A stretch of DNA of 64,000 bases from Holophagales bacterium (lineage in GTDB: Bacteria > Acidobacteriota > Thermoanaerobaculia > Multivoradales > Multivoraceae), in the NCBI GenBank assembly GCA_009837885.1, contig VXSP01000025.1, positions 1 to 64,000 of the forward strand, written 5' to 3'. The notes beneath the pieces are model-generated. The model ran no database searches. It was not told the origin of the DNA and worked only from the letters and a program-made list of their open reading frames with translations. Positions 16,325 through 25,000 of the stretch are shown here, piece by piece (position 1 is the first letter of the stretch; each line of letters opens with the position of its first letter). The position numbers were made by a program, and so were the translations under genes.

Positions 16325-18124
16325 TCAGACGGCGGGAGCCTCGGTTGCGGTGAGAGTGCCGCCCGAGGCTGCTTCCTCGGCCGCCTTCTGGCGGGCCCGG
16401 CGGCGGACCAGGAAGACGACGAGCAGCTCGACGACGAGCACGATCAGCGCGGCGCGGAGCACGGGACCCGCCACCGCCTGCTCGACGCTCGGCTCGGTGT
16501 AGACGTAGAACCAGGACGACAGCGCTCGCTTGTTGCCGCGTTCGCGGTTGAAACCGTCCCAGACGCTGAAGGCGACCGGCGTGTACTGCTCCTCGGCGAA
16601 GCTGACGCCGGCTCGCGACGAGCGGCGCCGCTTGTAGGTCACGGTCCACGCGCCCTGGTCGTAGGAGGTCACCGCCTCGACGACGTCCGCCTCGGTCGGC
16701 TCGATCGCGTCGCTGCCGCGGCCCCGGAACGTGTCCGCGACCCCGTAGGTCAGGTTGACGAACCAGAGATCGACCGGGTTCTGGGCGTCGCCGTACAGGA
16801 AGTACGGTTTGAGTTCGGGAGTCTCTTCGGGCGCTAGCGACGCCGGGAACTGCAGCGCCACGGCGTCCGAGAACTCCGCGCCTCCGGCGCCCGCTTCGGC
16901 GGTTCCGAAGAAATCGTCGCCGCCGTCGCCGAAGAAGTCGTCACCGCTGTCGCCGAAGAAGTCGTCTTCCGCAGGCGCTTCCTCGCCGCCGAAGTCGCCG
17001 AAGAAGTCGTCCCCTCCGGCATCCCCGAAGAAATCGTCGCCAGTATCGTCGGCCGCGTCGCCGCCGATGCCGTTGTCCTCGTCCCAAGTCGGCACTTCGA
17101 GGCTCGGGTTGTTGCGCCCCGAGGTGTCGGCGCGCAGATCGTGCCAGCGGACCCGGAACGCGATCTCGTCGCGGTTGTAGACCGCCTGGGCCTCGATCGA
17201 GGTGACTGGGGGAAAGAAGTTGCGTCCCGGTTCGGTGATCTGGCCGACCAGGGGGAAGCGGGTCATCGGCGCGGACTCGAACAGCGCGTCGAGCGTTTCT
17301 CCGTCCTGCAGGTCGATCGGCTCCTCCGAGTAGACCGCCGTGATCAGGGTGCCGTAGTTCGGATCGTCTCCGTCGCCCAGGGAGTAGACATAGCTCACCA
17401 GGTCCTGGCGATCCTCGACCTCGAGCGAGTCGGCGTAGGACGGCATGGGCGTGCCGTTCAGGCCGGTGGAGAACGTGCGGTAGATGTCCTCCTTGGTCGG
17501 ACCGCCGCGGTAGGTCCAGCGCTGGGTCAGGTCGGCGGCTCTGATCGGGTCGCCCTTGTCGTTGACCAGGGTCGGCGCCGAGGGACCGTCGCCCCGTCCG
17601 ACCTCGCCGTGGCAGGCGGCGCAGCCTTGCTCCTCGTAGACCACGCGGCCGCGGGCGACCGACTCCTCCGTCGACTCGAGCGGCCGGGGAATCTCGATCG
17701 GCTCGGCGTATCGGTCCGGGTTCTCGAAGGCGGACGAGAAGGACTTGATGTAGTAGATGACGTTCTGGATCTCGGCGCTCGTCAGGTTCGGCCAGCCCGG
17801 CATCGAGGTGTAGGGGGCTCCGATCTCGATGATCCGGCGCAGGTCGTCGTCGGTCGGCAAGGTGCCGTTCGGCGTCGTGCGGAACTTGTACGTCCCGGTC
17901 GTGAAGTCGCGCGGCTTTGGCTTGACCCGGGGCGTGGCGTAGCCGTTGCCGTCGCCTGTATCACCGTGGCACTGGCCGCAGTACTTGTCGTAGACGACCT
18001 TGCCGGCCGCTTGCTGCTCCTCCGTGCCAAGGTCGACCTGGGCGTTGGCCGGTAGCGCCACGAGCAGAGCGACGGCGGCGAGCGTTGCCGCGGCCTGAGT
18101 GGGTCGGTTGGCGTGCCCGGTCAT
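16325..18124 (-). CDS. Diheme cytochrome c fused to an ethylbenzene-dehydrogenase-type haem domain, membrane anchored
   Basis: 599 residues from the ATG at 18124, overlapping the previous stop (ATGA). A signal peptide ends near ALPANAQ. Two cytochrome c domains carry CGQCH (C49, C52, H53) and CAACH (C168, C171, H172). From about residue 270 the pattern (TSIEAQAVYNRDEIAFRVRW; later LWFVNLTYGVADTFRGRG and GAWTVTYKRR) resembles the EB_dh b-haem domain of ethylbenzene/DMSO dehydrogenase gamma subunits. A C-terminal helix (LRAALIVLVVELLVVFLV) anchors it. Five DDFFGD-like repeats interrupt the EB_dh-like domain near residues 362-407. It probably transfers electrons between the membrane complex and soluble carriers in the periplasm. 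Its diheme half is paralogous to the gene at 61955-63010. Confidence 0.82.
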   Translation of the reverse strand: MTGHANRPTQAAATLAAVALLVALPANAQVDLGTEEQQAAGKVVYDKYCGQCHGDTGDGNGYATPRVKPKPRDFTTGTYKFRTTPNGTLPTDDDLRRIIEIGAPYTSMPGWPNLTSAEIQNVIYYIKSFSSAFENPDRYAEPIEIPRPLESTEESVARGRVVYEEQGCAACHGEVGRGDGPSAPTLVNDKGDPIRAADLTQRWTYRGGPTKEDIYRTFSTGLNGTPMPSYADSLEVEDRQDLVSYVYSLGDGDDPNYGTLITAVYSEEPIDLQDGETLDALFESAPMTRFPLVGQITEPGRNFFPPVTSIEAQAVYNRDEIAFRVRWHDLRADTSGRNNPSLEVPTWDEDNGIGGDAADDTGDDFFGDAGGDDFFGDFGGEEAPAEDDFFGDSGDDFFGDGGDDFFGTAEAGAGGAEFSDAVALQFPASLAPEETPELKPYFLYGDAQNPVDLWFVNLTYGVADTFRGRGSDAIEPTEADVVEAVTSYDQGAWTVTYKRRRSSRAGVSFAEEQYTPVAFSVWDGFNRERGNKRALSSWFYVYTEPSVEQAVAGPVLRAALIVLVVELLVVFLVRRRARQKAAEEAASGGTLTATEAPAV

Positions 18125-18942
18125 CAATGCTGCCCCAGAGCGCGCGGCTCGAAGCCGTTGAAGTCGTAGATGAACAGGTTGACGTCCCACATCTCCTCGG
18201 TGGTCAGGAACTTCTCCCAGGCCGGCATGGCGCTGTCCCAGGGCGTGCCGCCTGCTGGCATGCCGGGACCGCCCTTGGCGATCCGCCAGTGAACGAACGA
18301 GGATTGCAGGGCCGGCAGCGTGCCGACGTCGTTGAAGTTGCTGGGCACCGGGTTCAGGCCGTGGGCGAACATGCCGTCGCCGCCCATGCCGTCGCCGTGG
18401 CACCAGAAGCAGTTCTCGTAGTACACCCGGCGGCCGTTCTCCACGTGCTTCCCGTACAGCTCCGGGTCGTCGTGCTTGTAGTGGAGGTACGGGTTCTCGG
18501 CCGTCGCCATGTCGATCGTCTCGTCGTGAACCGTGAGTTCAGTGGGCGGCGGCGGATGGATCTCGCGGCCGAATCCGGGCGCCTCGAGCGGCATTGTCAA
18601 ATCGACGTAGGCGTTGTAGGCAGCCAGGGCCGGGAGAGCGACGAGCAGACCGGCCAGGGCCAGGCGGTAGCGGGGCTCGAGGATCAGGCGCTGAATAGGC
18701 TGAACCGTCTCGGCCAACCGCTCACGGCTGGAAGAGGCGTAGCAAACCAGCGCGAGCCCGGTGATCCCCAGGTAGATCGTTGCGACGGACTGCGGGATCG
18801 GCACGGCGAAGCCGAACCTGAAGAAGGCCCACAGGGCGCCCCCGGTGTAGAGGAGCCAGACGAGGGTGTGGGCCCGCCGCCAGGCGAGCACTCCGCCAAT
18901 GGCGGCCAGTGCCAGAACGATGGGTAGGTTGAGTCCCCACAT
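18124..18942 (-). CDS. Membrane-anchored monoheme cytochrome c
   Basis: 272 residues. Three or four N-terminal helices (MWGLNLPIVLALAAIGGVLA, TLVWLLYTGGALWAFFRFGF, TIYLGITGLALVCYA, LALAGLLVALPALAAYNAYV) precede a periplasmic cytochrome c domain with CFWCH (C178, C181, H182). The segment HPPPP before the haem domain also occurs in the neighbouring 161-residue cytochrome. Downstream methionines (GPGMPAG, SAMPAW) could be the sixth haem ligand. It starts 11 bp after the previous gene and its stop overlaps the next start, so it is certainly cotranscribed with the cytochrome cluster. A role as electron-exit subunit of the complex is inferred. Confidence 0.82.
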   Translation of the reverse strand: MWGLNLPIVLALAAIGGVLAWRRAHTLVWLLYTGGALWAFFRFGFAVPIPQSVATIYLGITGLALVCYASSSRERLAETVQPIQRLILEPRYRLALAGLLVALPALAAYNAYVDLTMPLEAPGFGREIHPPPPTELTVHDETIDMATAENPYLHYKHDDPELYGKHVENGRRVYYENCFWCHGDGMGGDGMFAHGLNPVPSNFNDVGTLPALQSSFVHWRIAKGGPGMPAGGTPWDSAMPAWEKFLTTEEMWDVNLFIYDFNGFEPRALGQH

Positions 18943-18953
18943 GATGGATCAGG

Positions 18954-19439
18954 TCAATAGCCGAGGTCGGTGTCGAGGGTTACGGTCGGTGTTCCGCCCA
19001 GACTCTGCAACCAGGCGATCACCGCTTTCATTTCGTCTTCCGAGAGGCTGATCGGCGGCTGGTCTATCGCCTGCATTCCATCCGCAAAGCCGGGAACGAT
19101 GAACGCCGCCGGTTCGTAGAGGGACTGGGCCAGGTACTCGAGGCCGGAGAGCTCTTCGATCTGGGTCGCGGCGCGGGCGCCGATTCCGTCCAGGTCCGGG
19201 TAGCGGAGCGGCCCGCTCTGGCCGACGGTGTGACAGCCGACCAGGCACTGTCCCTTGCCGCTGGCGAGTTCCGCACCGACCGCGACCAGATCCTCCGTCG
19301 TCATCTCGGCGCTGATCAGCACGGGCGGCGGCGGATGGGCCTCCTTCTGCGGCACGATCTGGCCCAGGTACATGTAGAAGGCCGTCGTACCCAGCACGAG
19401 CAGGACCAGCCGCAGGGGCATGGGGACGCTCAGCTTCAT
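18954..19439 (-). CDS. Small membrane-anchored cytochrome with CXXXCH haem motif
   Basis: 161 residues: one N-terminal helix (LVLLVLGTTAFYMYLGQIV, residues 11-29), HPPPP, then a cytochrome c-like domain. The haem site reads CLVGCH (C65, C69, H70), which has three residues between the cysteines rather than two. I re-derived this from the bases at 19228-19257. The rest resembles a class I cytochrome c: IDQPPISLSEDEMKAVIAWL matches the usual C-terminal helix, and PGFADGMQAI may hold the distal methionine. Its ATG overlaps the stop of the bd-like subunit gene by 4 bp. It is probably a subunit of that complex. Confidence 0.78.
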   Translation of the reverse strand: MKLSVPMPLRLVLLVLGTTAFYMYLGQIVPQKEAHPPPPVLISAEMTTEDLVAVGAELASGKGQCLVGCHTVGQSGPLRYPDLDGIGARAATQIEELSGLEYLAQSLYEPAAFIVPGFADGMQAIDQPPISLSEDEMKAVIAWLQSLGGTPTVTLDTDLGY

Positions 19440-21367
19440 GTCGCCTGCCCCCCTTCGAGCTGGTCGCGGCCGTCAGCGACCGGCTTCGGTTCCCAATCCT
19501 TCTTCCCGCCAAGACTGCTGAGCCAGAAGACGACACCGAGCAGGCCGAAGAAGATGAGGACGGTGACGGACACGACCTGCGTTGCGAAGCCGAGGGTCGG
19601 CGTGTAGGCGTCCGGAGACGTGTCCAGGATCACGCCGTACACGTGCCACTCCTGGCGCAGCCCGGAACGGACGTATCCCATCAATCCCATCAGCCAGGTG
19701 AAGCTGAGCGCGATGAAGATGAGAGCGTACTGGGAGACCGCCGGCATCCTGCCCCATTTGGTCTCGCCCGACTGCGCGGCGTTGCGGTACAGGGGCAGGT
19801 CGATCACCGTGATCACGACCAGGGCCGCGAGCACCGAGTAGACCTGCGGGATCGCGAAGCGTATGCGTATCGCGGCGTCCACGTAGTAGCCGTAGACGCC
19901 GTAGAAGATGACCAGAGCCGCGGCGGAGGAGAAGACGATCGCCTGTGCGCGGGTGAGGAGCTGCCGGTGCGGATGGACCGACTGTCTGCCGGTCCGCCGA
20001 TAGAGCAGGAAACTCATGTAGGTCGAGAGGATCAGGATGTTGACCGCCGTGTTCTTGGCCGACATCTGCCCCAGGTAGGAAAGCTGCGGGTGGCTGCTGC
20101 CGCCCATCGCTGCGATCTCGGATACGGATGAGATGGCGTAGCGCGGCGTCGCCCAGACGGCGAAACAGAGGGCAATCGCGATCAGCAACCACTTGATGAA
20201 TTTCTGGAAGTGAACGCCGCCCTCCATGCGGCCCATCCCCAGCCAGAGGTAGTAGTTCGCCCCCAGGAACAGGTTGCCGATGAGAGCCGCCTGGATGACG
20301 AACAGCCAGGAGAAGGTGCCGCCCATCATCTGGATGCCCAGGGTCTGGCTGAACGCGTAGATCTCGGCGGCGAGGTAGTAACCCGCGAACGGCAGGGGGA
20401 GGAAGGCGATGATGGCGACGAAGTTGCCGACGTAGCCCATCCAGTCGAAGTGGGCCTTCTCCTCGTCCGTCTTCGCCTGCAGGTAGCGGAAGGCCGCGTA
20501 GGCGGCGGCGATCGAGCCGCCGAAGGCGACGTTGGCGATGATCCGGTGGATGTTGATCGGCATCCAGGTGAAGTTGAAGAAGGCGTCCCGCAGGCTCAGC
20601 AGGGCGCCGCTCTCCGAAACGGCGGAGACGAAGTCGGGCACACCGTCGCCGTCCACGTCGTCGCGCCTGCCGGGCGACATCATGAAAGTGAGCCAGGCGT
20701 TGGCGATGAACATGATCGCGGTGCCCACGATGTTCAGCATGAAGCCCAGGAACAGGTGCATCTTCGGCCCGAACTTGCCCCAGCCGTAGTAGTAGCTGTA
20801 GAGGAACAGCGCTTCCAGGAAGAACAGCAGGACGTAGGGCAGGAACGTCGGCGAGAAGATGTGCATCAGGTAGTTCGTGAACTTCGGGTAGAGGATGATC
20901 AGCCCGAAGGTCAGGAACGCGCCGAAGGTGGCGGTCATCGAGAACGAGACGGAGAGCAGCTTCGTGAACTCGTACGCGAGCTTGTTGTAGCGCTCCTCCT
21001 TCTTCACGTAGCCGACGAACTCGATGATGAAGGCGAACAGCGGCACCGCGAGGACGAACGCCGCGAACAGCAGATGGAGCTGCGCCAGCACCCAGACGGT
21101 GACCCGGCTGCCAACGAACGGCACGGCGCGGTACTCGGCCTCCTCGTAGGGCCTGGCTCGCGCTTCGGCCTCGTCCGCTGCCTGCTCGTCGACGATGCCC
21201 TGCTGGCGCGGCGTGAGCTCGGCCTCGCCCTGCTCTTCCTGAGCGGCGACCTGCCGGTCCGGCTGGCGGTACTCGTTGTCCACGAGGAATCCGCCCAGAC
21301 GCACCGTGACGATCACGGATATGAAGGCGAGAACGCCGATGCCGAAGAGGATCCTGTTTCTGGTCAT
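19436..21367 (-). CDS. Cytochrome bd-like subunit I with about 14 transmembrane helices
   Basis: 643 residues, an integral inner-membrane protein. I count about 14 helices, against nine in classical CydA. CydA landmarks are present: the helix with His in WVLAQLHLLFAAFVLAVPLF; the acidic helix FFLEALFLYSYYYGWGKFGP, like the E99/E107 helix; FIANAWLTFMMSPG, like the NAWMQ block; and INIHRIIANVAFGG, like the axial-His helix. The GRQPW/Q-loop motif of quinol-oxidising CydA is not seen. Extra helices make up the C-terminal third. No cydB is present. It lies between a monoheme ActE-type gene (14 bp) and a cytochrome gene overlapping by 4 bp. It probably binds b-type haems and may reduce oxygen using electrons from the cytochromes or the ActAB-like module; activity is unproven. 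Confidence 0.82.
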   Translation of the reverse strand: MTRNRILFGIGVLAFISVIVTVRLGGFLVDNEYRQPDRQVAAQEEQGEAELTPRQQGIVDEQAADEAEARARPYEEAEYRAVPFVGSRVTVWVLAQLHLLFAAFVLAVPLFAFIIEFVGYVKKEERYNKLAYEFTKLLSVSFSMTATFGAFLTFGLIILYPKFTNYLMHIFSPTFLPYVLLFFLEALFLYSYYYGWGKFGPKMHLFLGFMLNIVGTAIMFIANAWLTFMMSPGRRDDVDGDGVPDFVSAVSESGALLSLRDAFFNFTWMPINIHRIIANVAFGGSIAAAYAAFRYLQAKTDEEKAHFDWMGYVGNFVAIIAFLPLPFAGYYLAAEIYAFSQTLGIQMMGGTFSWLFVIQAALIGNLFLGANYYLWLGMGRMEGGVHFQKFIKWLLIAIALCFAVWATPRYAISSVSEIAAMGGSSHPQLSYLGQMSAKNTAVNILILSTYMSFLLYRRTGRQSVHPHRQLLTRAQAIVFSSAAALVIFYGVYGYYVDAAIRIRFAIPQVYSVLAALVVITVIDLPLYRNAAQSGETKWGRMPAVSQYALIFIALSFTWLMGLMGYVRSGLRQEWHVYGVILDTSPDAYTPTLGFATQVVSVTVLIFFGLLGVVFWLSSLGGKKDWEPKPVADGRDQLEGGQAT

Positions 21368-21381
21368 CTGTTCCCCGGGCG

Positions 21382-21951
21382 CTACTGGCGTGCCGCCCGC
21401 TCCGCCTGCATCGTGCGGCGTTCCTGCTGCAGTTCACGGACGTAGGCGACGACCGCCCAGCGGTCCTCGACCGTCAGCGGGTAGCGGTAGCCCGCCATCA
21501 ACCCGACGCCGTTCGTGATCACGTCGTACATGCGGCCGTCGTTGTAGGCGGCGATGCGTTCATCGTGGAGGGAGGCGGTGGGGGTGCTGGCGCGCTCGAA
21601 CAGGATGCCCTGGCCGGTGCCGCGCTCGTCGTGGCAGGGCTGGCAGTAGATCGTGTAGCGGTTCTCGCCGCGGGCAAGGACGTCGCCGGTGACCGCGATC
21701 GGGGAGGTTTCCAGGAAGTAGCCCGCGTCGTCGCGGCCGAACAGCAGGCGGTGGTCGACATCGAGCTGCCCGCGCGCCACGGTGCCCGCGACCGGCTGGC
21801 GCATCGCCATGCCGTCATAGAAGAAGGCGCTCGCCTCCTGCGGGTCGTAGCGCTCCTGGTAGTCCATGTTCGGGTTGGGGTGGATCGGCGGGAAGGGCGA
21901 CGGCATGCCCCGGCAGCCGATCAGGAGCAGGACGGCGGCCAGGGCTTGCAT
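21382..21951 (-). CDS. actE: Monoheme cytochrome c lipoprotein, ActE-like
   Basis: 189 residues from the ATG at 21951. The lipobox LLLIGC gives Cys13, so it is a lipoprotein. FPPIHPNPNMDYQERYDPQE and RQPVAGTVARGQL are typical of the ActE subunit of alternative complex III. The haem site is CQPCH (C103, C106, H107). C-terminal MAGYRYPLTVEDRWAVVAYVR is the usual last helix of the domain. In alternative complex III this subunit passes electrons from the ActB side to downstream oxidase or soluble cytochrome. The start codon lies inside palindromic element A copy 2. An apparent upstream open frame is out of frame with ActB and was rejected. Confidence 0.8.
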   Translation of the reverse strand: MQALAAVLLLIGCRGMPSPFPPIHPNPNMDYQERYDPQEASAFFYDGMAMRQPVAGTVARGQLDVDHRLLFGRDDAGYFLETSPIAVTGDVLARGENRYTIYCQPCHDERGTGQGILFERASTPTASLHDERIAAYNDGRMYDVITNGVGLMAGYRYPLTVEDRWAVVAYVRELQQERRTMQAERAARQ

Positions 21952-22062
21952 GGATCTGGTCGCCCGGACGGAGCCGGCCTGGCGGCCGGCGCGAGTCGCT
22001 GGCCGCCTGCGGCGGCAGCCGGCGAGGACGCCGGCGCACCCAGTGGGCGGCCAGTTCCAGGC
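21948..22062 (-). repeat. 115-bp palindromic element A, copy 2 (inverted relative to copy 1)
   Basis: It has the same 115-bp length as copy 1 in opposite orientation. The right end carries GGCGGCCAGTTCC (22046-22058). The left end carries the diverged form GGATCTGGTCGCC from 21952. The GCAT at 21948-21951 supplies the ActE start codon (ATG on the minus strand), exactly as in copy 1. It fills almost all of the actB-actE gap inside the operon, so it is transcribed and could fold into a stable hairpin that sets the relative expression of the two genes. Confidence 0.8.
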
Positions 22063-22070
22063 ACGCCGCA

Positions 22071-25000
22071 TCAGTGCGCGTCCTCGCCGTGGCCGGCGTC
22101 CTCGCCGCCGTGGTCCTCGGCGGGCGGCGGCGCCGGCGTGATCTCGCGGTTCGGGTGGCGGATCTTCGCGAGATAGGTCGTGCGCGGCTTCGTGTGCAGG
22201 TCGTCGAGCAGATTGTAGTTCCGGGGGCTCGCCTTGGCCTCGGAAACTCCGCTCGCCGCGTCCGTGATGTCGCCGAAGCGGATCGCATCGGCCGGGCACG
22301 CTTGCTGGCACGCGGTGACGACGTCGCCGTCGGCCAGGCCCCGCCCGTCCTGTTTGGCGTCGACCTTGGCCCGGCTGATGCGCTGGACGCAGTACGTGCA
22401 CTTCTCCATGACGCCGCGCGAACGGATCGTGACGTCCGGGTTCTTGCCCAGCTTCATCACCTCGGGAGTGTCCTTGGTGAAGTTGAAGTAGTTGAAGCGC
22501 CGCACCTTGTAGGGGCAGTTGTTCGAGCAGTAGCGGGTGCCGATGCAACGGTTGTAGACCATCGCGTTCAGCCCTTCGCTGTCGTGCACGGTGGCCGCGA
22601 CCGGGCAGACCTGTTCGCAGGGCGCGTTCTCGCACTGCATGCAGGGCACCGGCTGGAAGCTCGTCTGCGGCTCGGACGGGAGGTCGTGGACGAGGTCCCG
22701 GAGCATCCCGCCGAACTCTCCCTCGTCGGAGAAGTAGCGGTCGATGCGGAGCCAGTGCATCTCCCGGCCCTCCATCACCTGCTCCTTGCCGACGATGGGG
22801 ACGTTGTTCTCGCTCTGGCAGGCGATCATGCAGGCGTTGCAGCCGACGCAGGCGTTCAGGTCGATCGTCATGCCCCACTGCGGCGAGTCCTGGTAGGTCC
22901 ACTCGTTCCACATCGAGTTCTCGTGCGGCTTCTCGCTGTGGGCGGTCGCGAAGTCGGGATGCGCTTCGAAGTAGTCGAGATCGGCCTCCCGGACGATCGG
23001 GCGCCCCTCCATCGAGTGGTGGTCCTGGGTCTGCGCGAGCGGGTAGGTGCCGCCGGTCGGGCTGAGCGTTCCGCGGGAAAGATCGGGCGCTTCCGACGTG
23101 CGCAGTAGATAGGCGTTGCGCCCCGGGCTGTGCCCCGCCATGTTGGCGGCGCTCGCGATGCGGCCCGCGAAGTCGCGGCCGTAACCGAGATCGAGCGTTA
23201 CCGTGTTGTCCGCCTGTCCCGGCACCTTCCAGACGGGCAGCTCGAGTTCCCGCTCGCCGCAGGCCACCGTGACGAGGTCCTCGTTCTCGAGACCCAGGAC
23301 TCCGGCGGTGGCGGGGCTGATCAGGGCGGCGTTGTCCCAGGTCAGCTTGGTCATCGCGTCCGGCAGTTCCTGGAGCCAGCCGTTGTTGGCGAAGCGACCG
23401 TCGTGAACCGCGGGGGAACACCGGAAGACGATCTCCAGGTCGTCGCTCGTGGCGGGCGCCAGGGCGGCGTTGCCCGCCGCCCGCAGCGCGGCCGCGCCAT
23501 CCTCGGGCGCGATGGCGGGGAGATCGGCCGCCGGCGCCGCGCTGCCGTCCAGCAGGCCGTCGTGCAGGACCTTGCGCCAGGCGACTTCGAACTCGGAGAG
23601 CGCGACGGGGAACGGCAGCGACATCGGGTCGACCGGCACAGCCTCCGCGTCGGCCTCGTCGCCTTCGCGGCCCTCCGCGGCCGCTTCGGTGTCTGCCTCT
23701 TCTGCTGGCGAGGCCCCGGCGGCGGCCGCTTCGCCGGTCTCCTCCTCGAGCGGCAGGCCCAGGATCCCGGACCACGTCTCGCGCACCAGGTCGCGGCCGT
23801 CGCGGGACTCTCCCAGGGCGGCCAGCGCCAGCACCTCGACCAGGCTCTTCGCGCCGTAGAGCGGCTCGATCAGGGGCTGGACGACGCTGGCCGTGCCATC
23901 GGTGGCACGGGCGTCGCTCCAGCTCTCGAGATAGTGGGTGAGCGGCACGTGCCAGCGTGCGAAGCGACTCGTCTCGTCGCGATAGGCGCCCACGTGGATG
24001 ACCGCGCCCGCGCTGCCCAGGCTATCGAGGGCGGCGGAGAAGTCGAGGTCTGCGGGAGCACTGTAGGCGGGATTGGCGCCCAGAACCAGCAGGCGGTCGA
24101 CCGCGCCTTCGCGGATCGCCGCTGCCAGGGCGGCAAGATCCGCGTCGCTTGAACTGCCGCTGTCGGGCGTGCGGTGGTACGTCACTGTCGACCCGGCGTT
24201 GCCGAGCGCCGAGTTCAGCGCGTAGACAGCGGCGTGGACGGCCGCGGGCTGGCGGTTGCCGGCGACGATCAACCCGGCGCCGCGGTGGGCGATCAGGTCC
24301 CGCGCCAGGGCGTCGACCCATGCGTCGTCGATGTCCCCGGCCGGCGCGCCGGTATCGAGCGGCAGTTCCAGGCCGTGACTCGCGAGCGCGCTGCCGAGCC
24401 GGGCGACGAAGGCCGCTACGCGGCCGCTCTGCACTCGCAGGCGGTGGTCCGCGTTCGCCGCGGTGACCGAGTGGACGCCGTCCACGGCATAGTGCCGCAG
24501 CGGGCTGCCGCCGCCTTCCTCGTTCACGCGCCGCGCCCGGGAGTAGCCGCGCAGGTTGCGGACGCTGTCCCCCTCGGTGCTGAGGAAGTCGGAATCGAGG
24601 GTCAGCAGGACCTGCGCGCGGTCGAGGTGGTACAGCGCCTGGACGTGCTCACCGGCGACGAGCGCCGTCCCCTGGTCGATGTTCTCTTCGCTCACCGGCG
24701 CCCAGGACACCCAGCGCGCCTGCGGATAGCGGTCGAGAAGGGCTTCCCTGAGCCGGATCAGGGTCGGCGACGAGGACGGCTCCGCGAGGATGGCGAAGCC
24801 CGTTCCGTCGGCCGCGGGGCCGAGGTCGCCTTCGGTCCAGGCGGCCACGAAGTCCTCCCAGGAGGACGCTTCGTCGCCGAAGCGCACGGACTTGGACCGG
24901 TCCGGGTCGTACAGGTCGAGCATCGAGGCCTGAGCCCACACGCTCGACGCGCCCTCCGAGAACGGATGGAGTTCGTTGCCCTCGACCTTGGTCGGCCGGC

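Noticed and set aside
21382..23775. A 797-codon minus-strand frame fusing actB-antisense-frame sequence to the ActE-like cytochrome
   Set aside because: Only the last 189 residues are protein-like (lipobox, CxxCH). The upstream part is a shifted reading of actB and the palindromic repeat.
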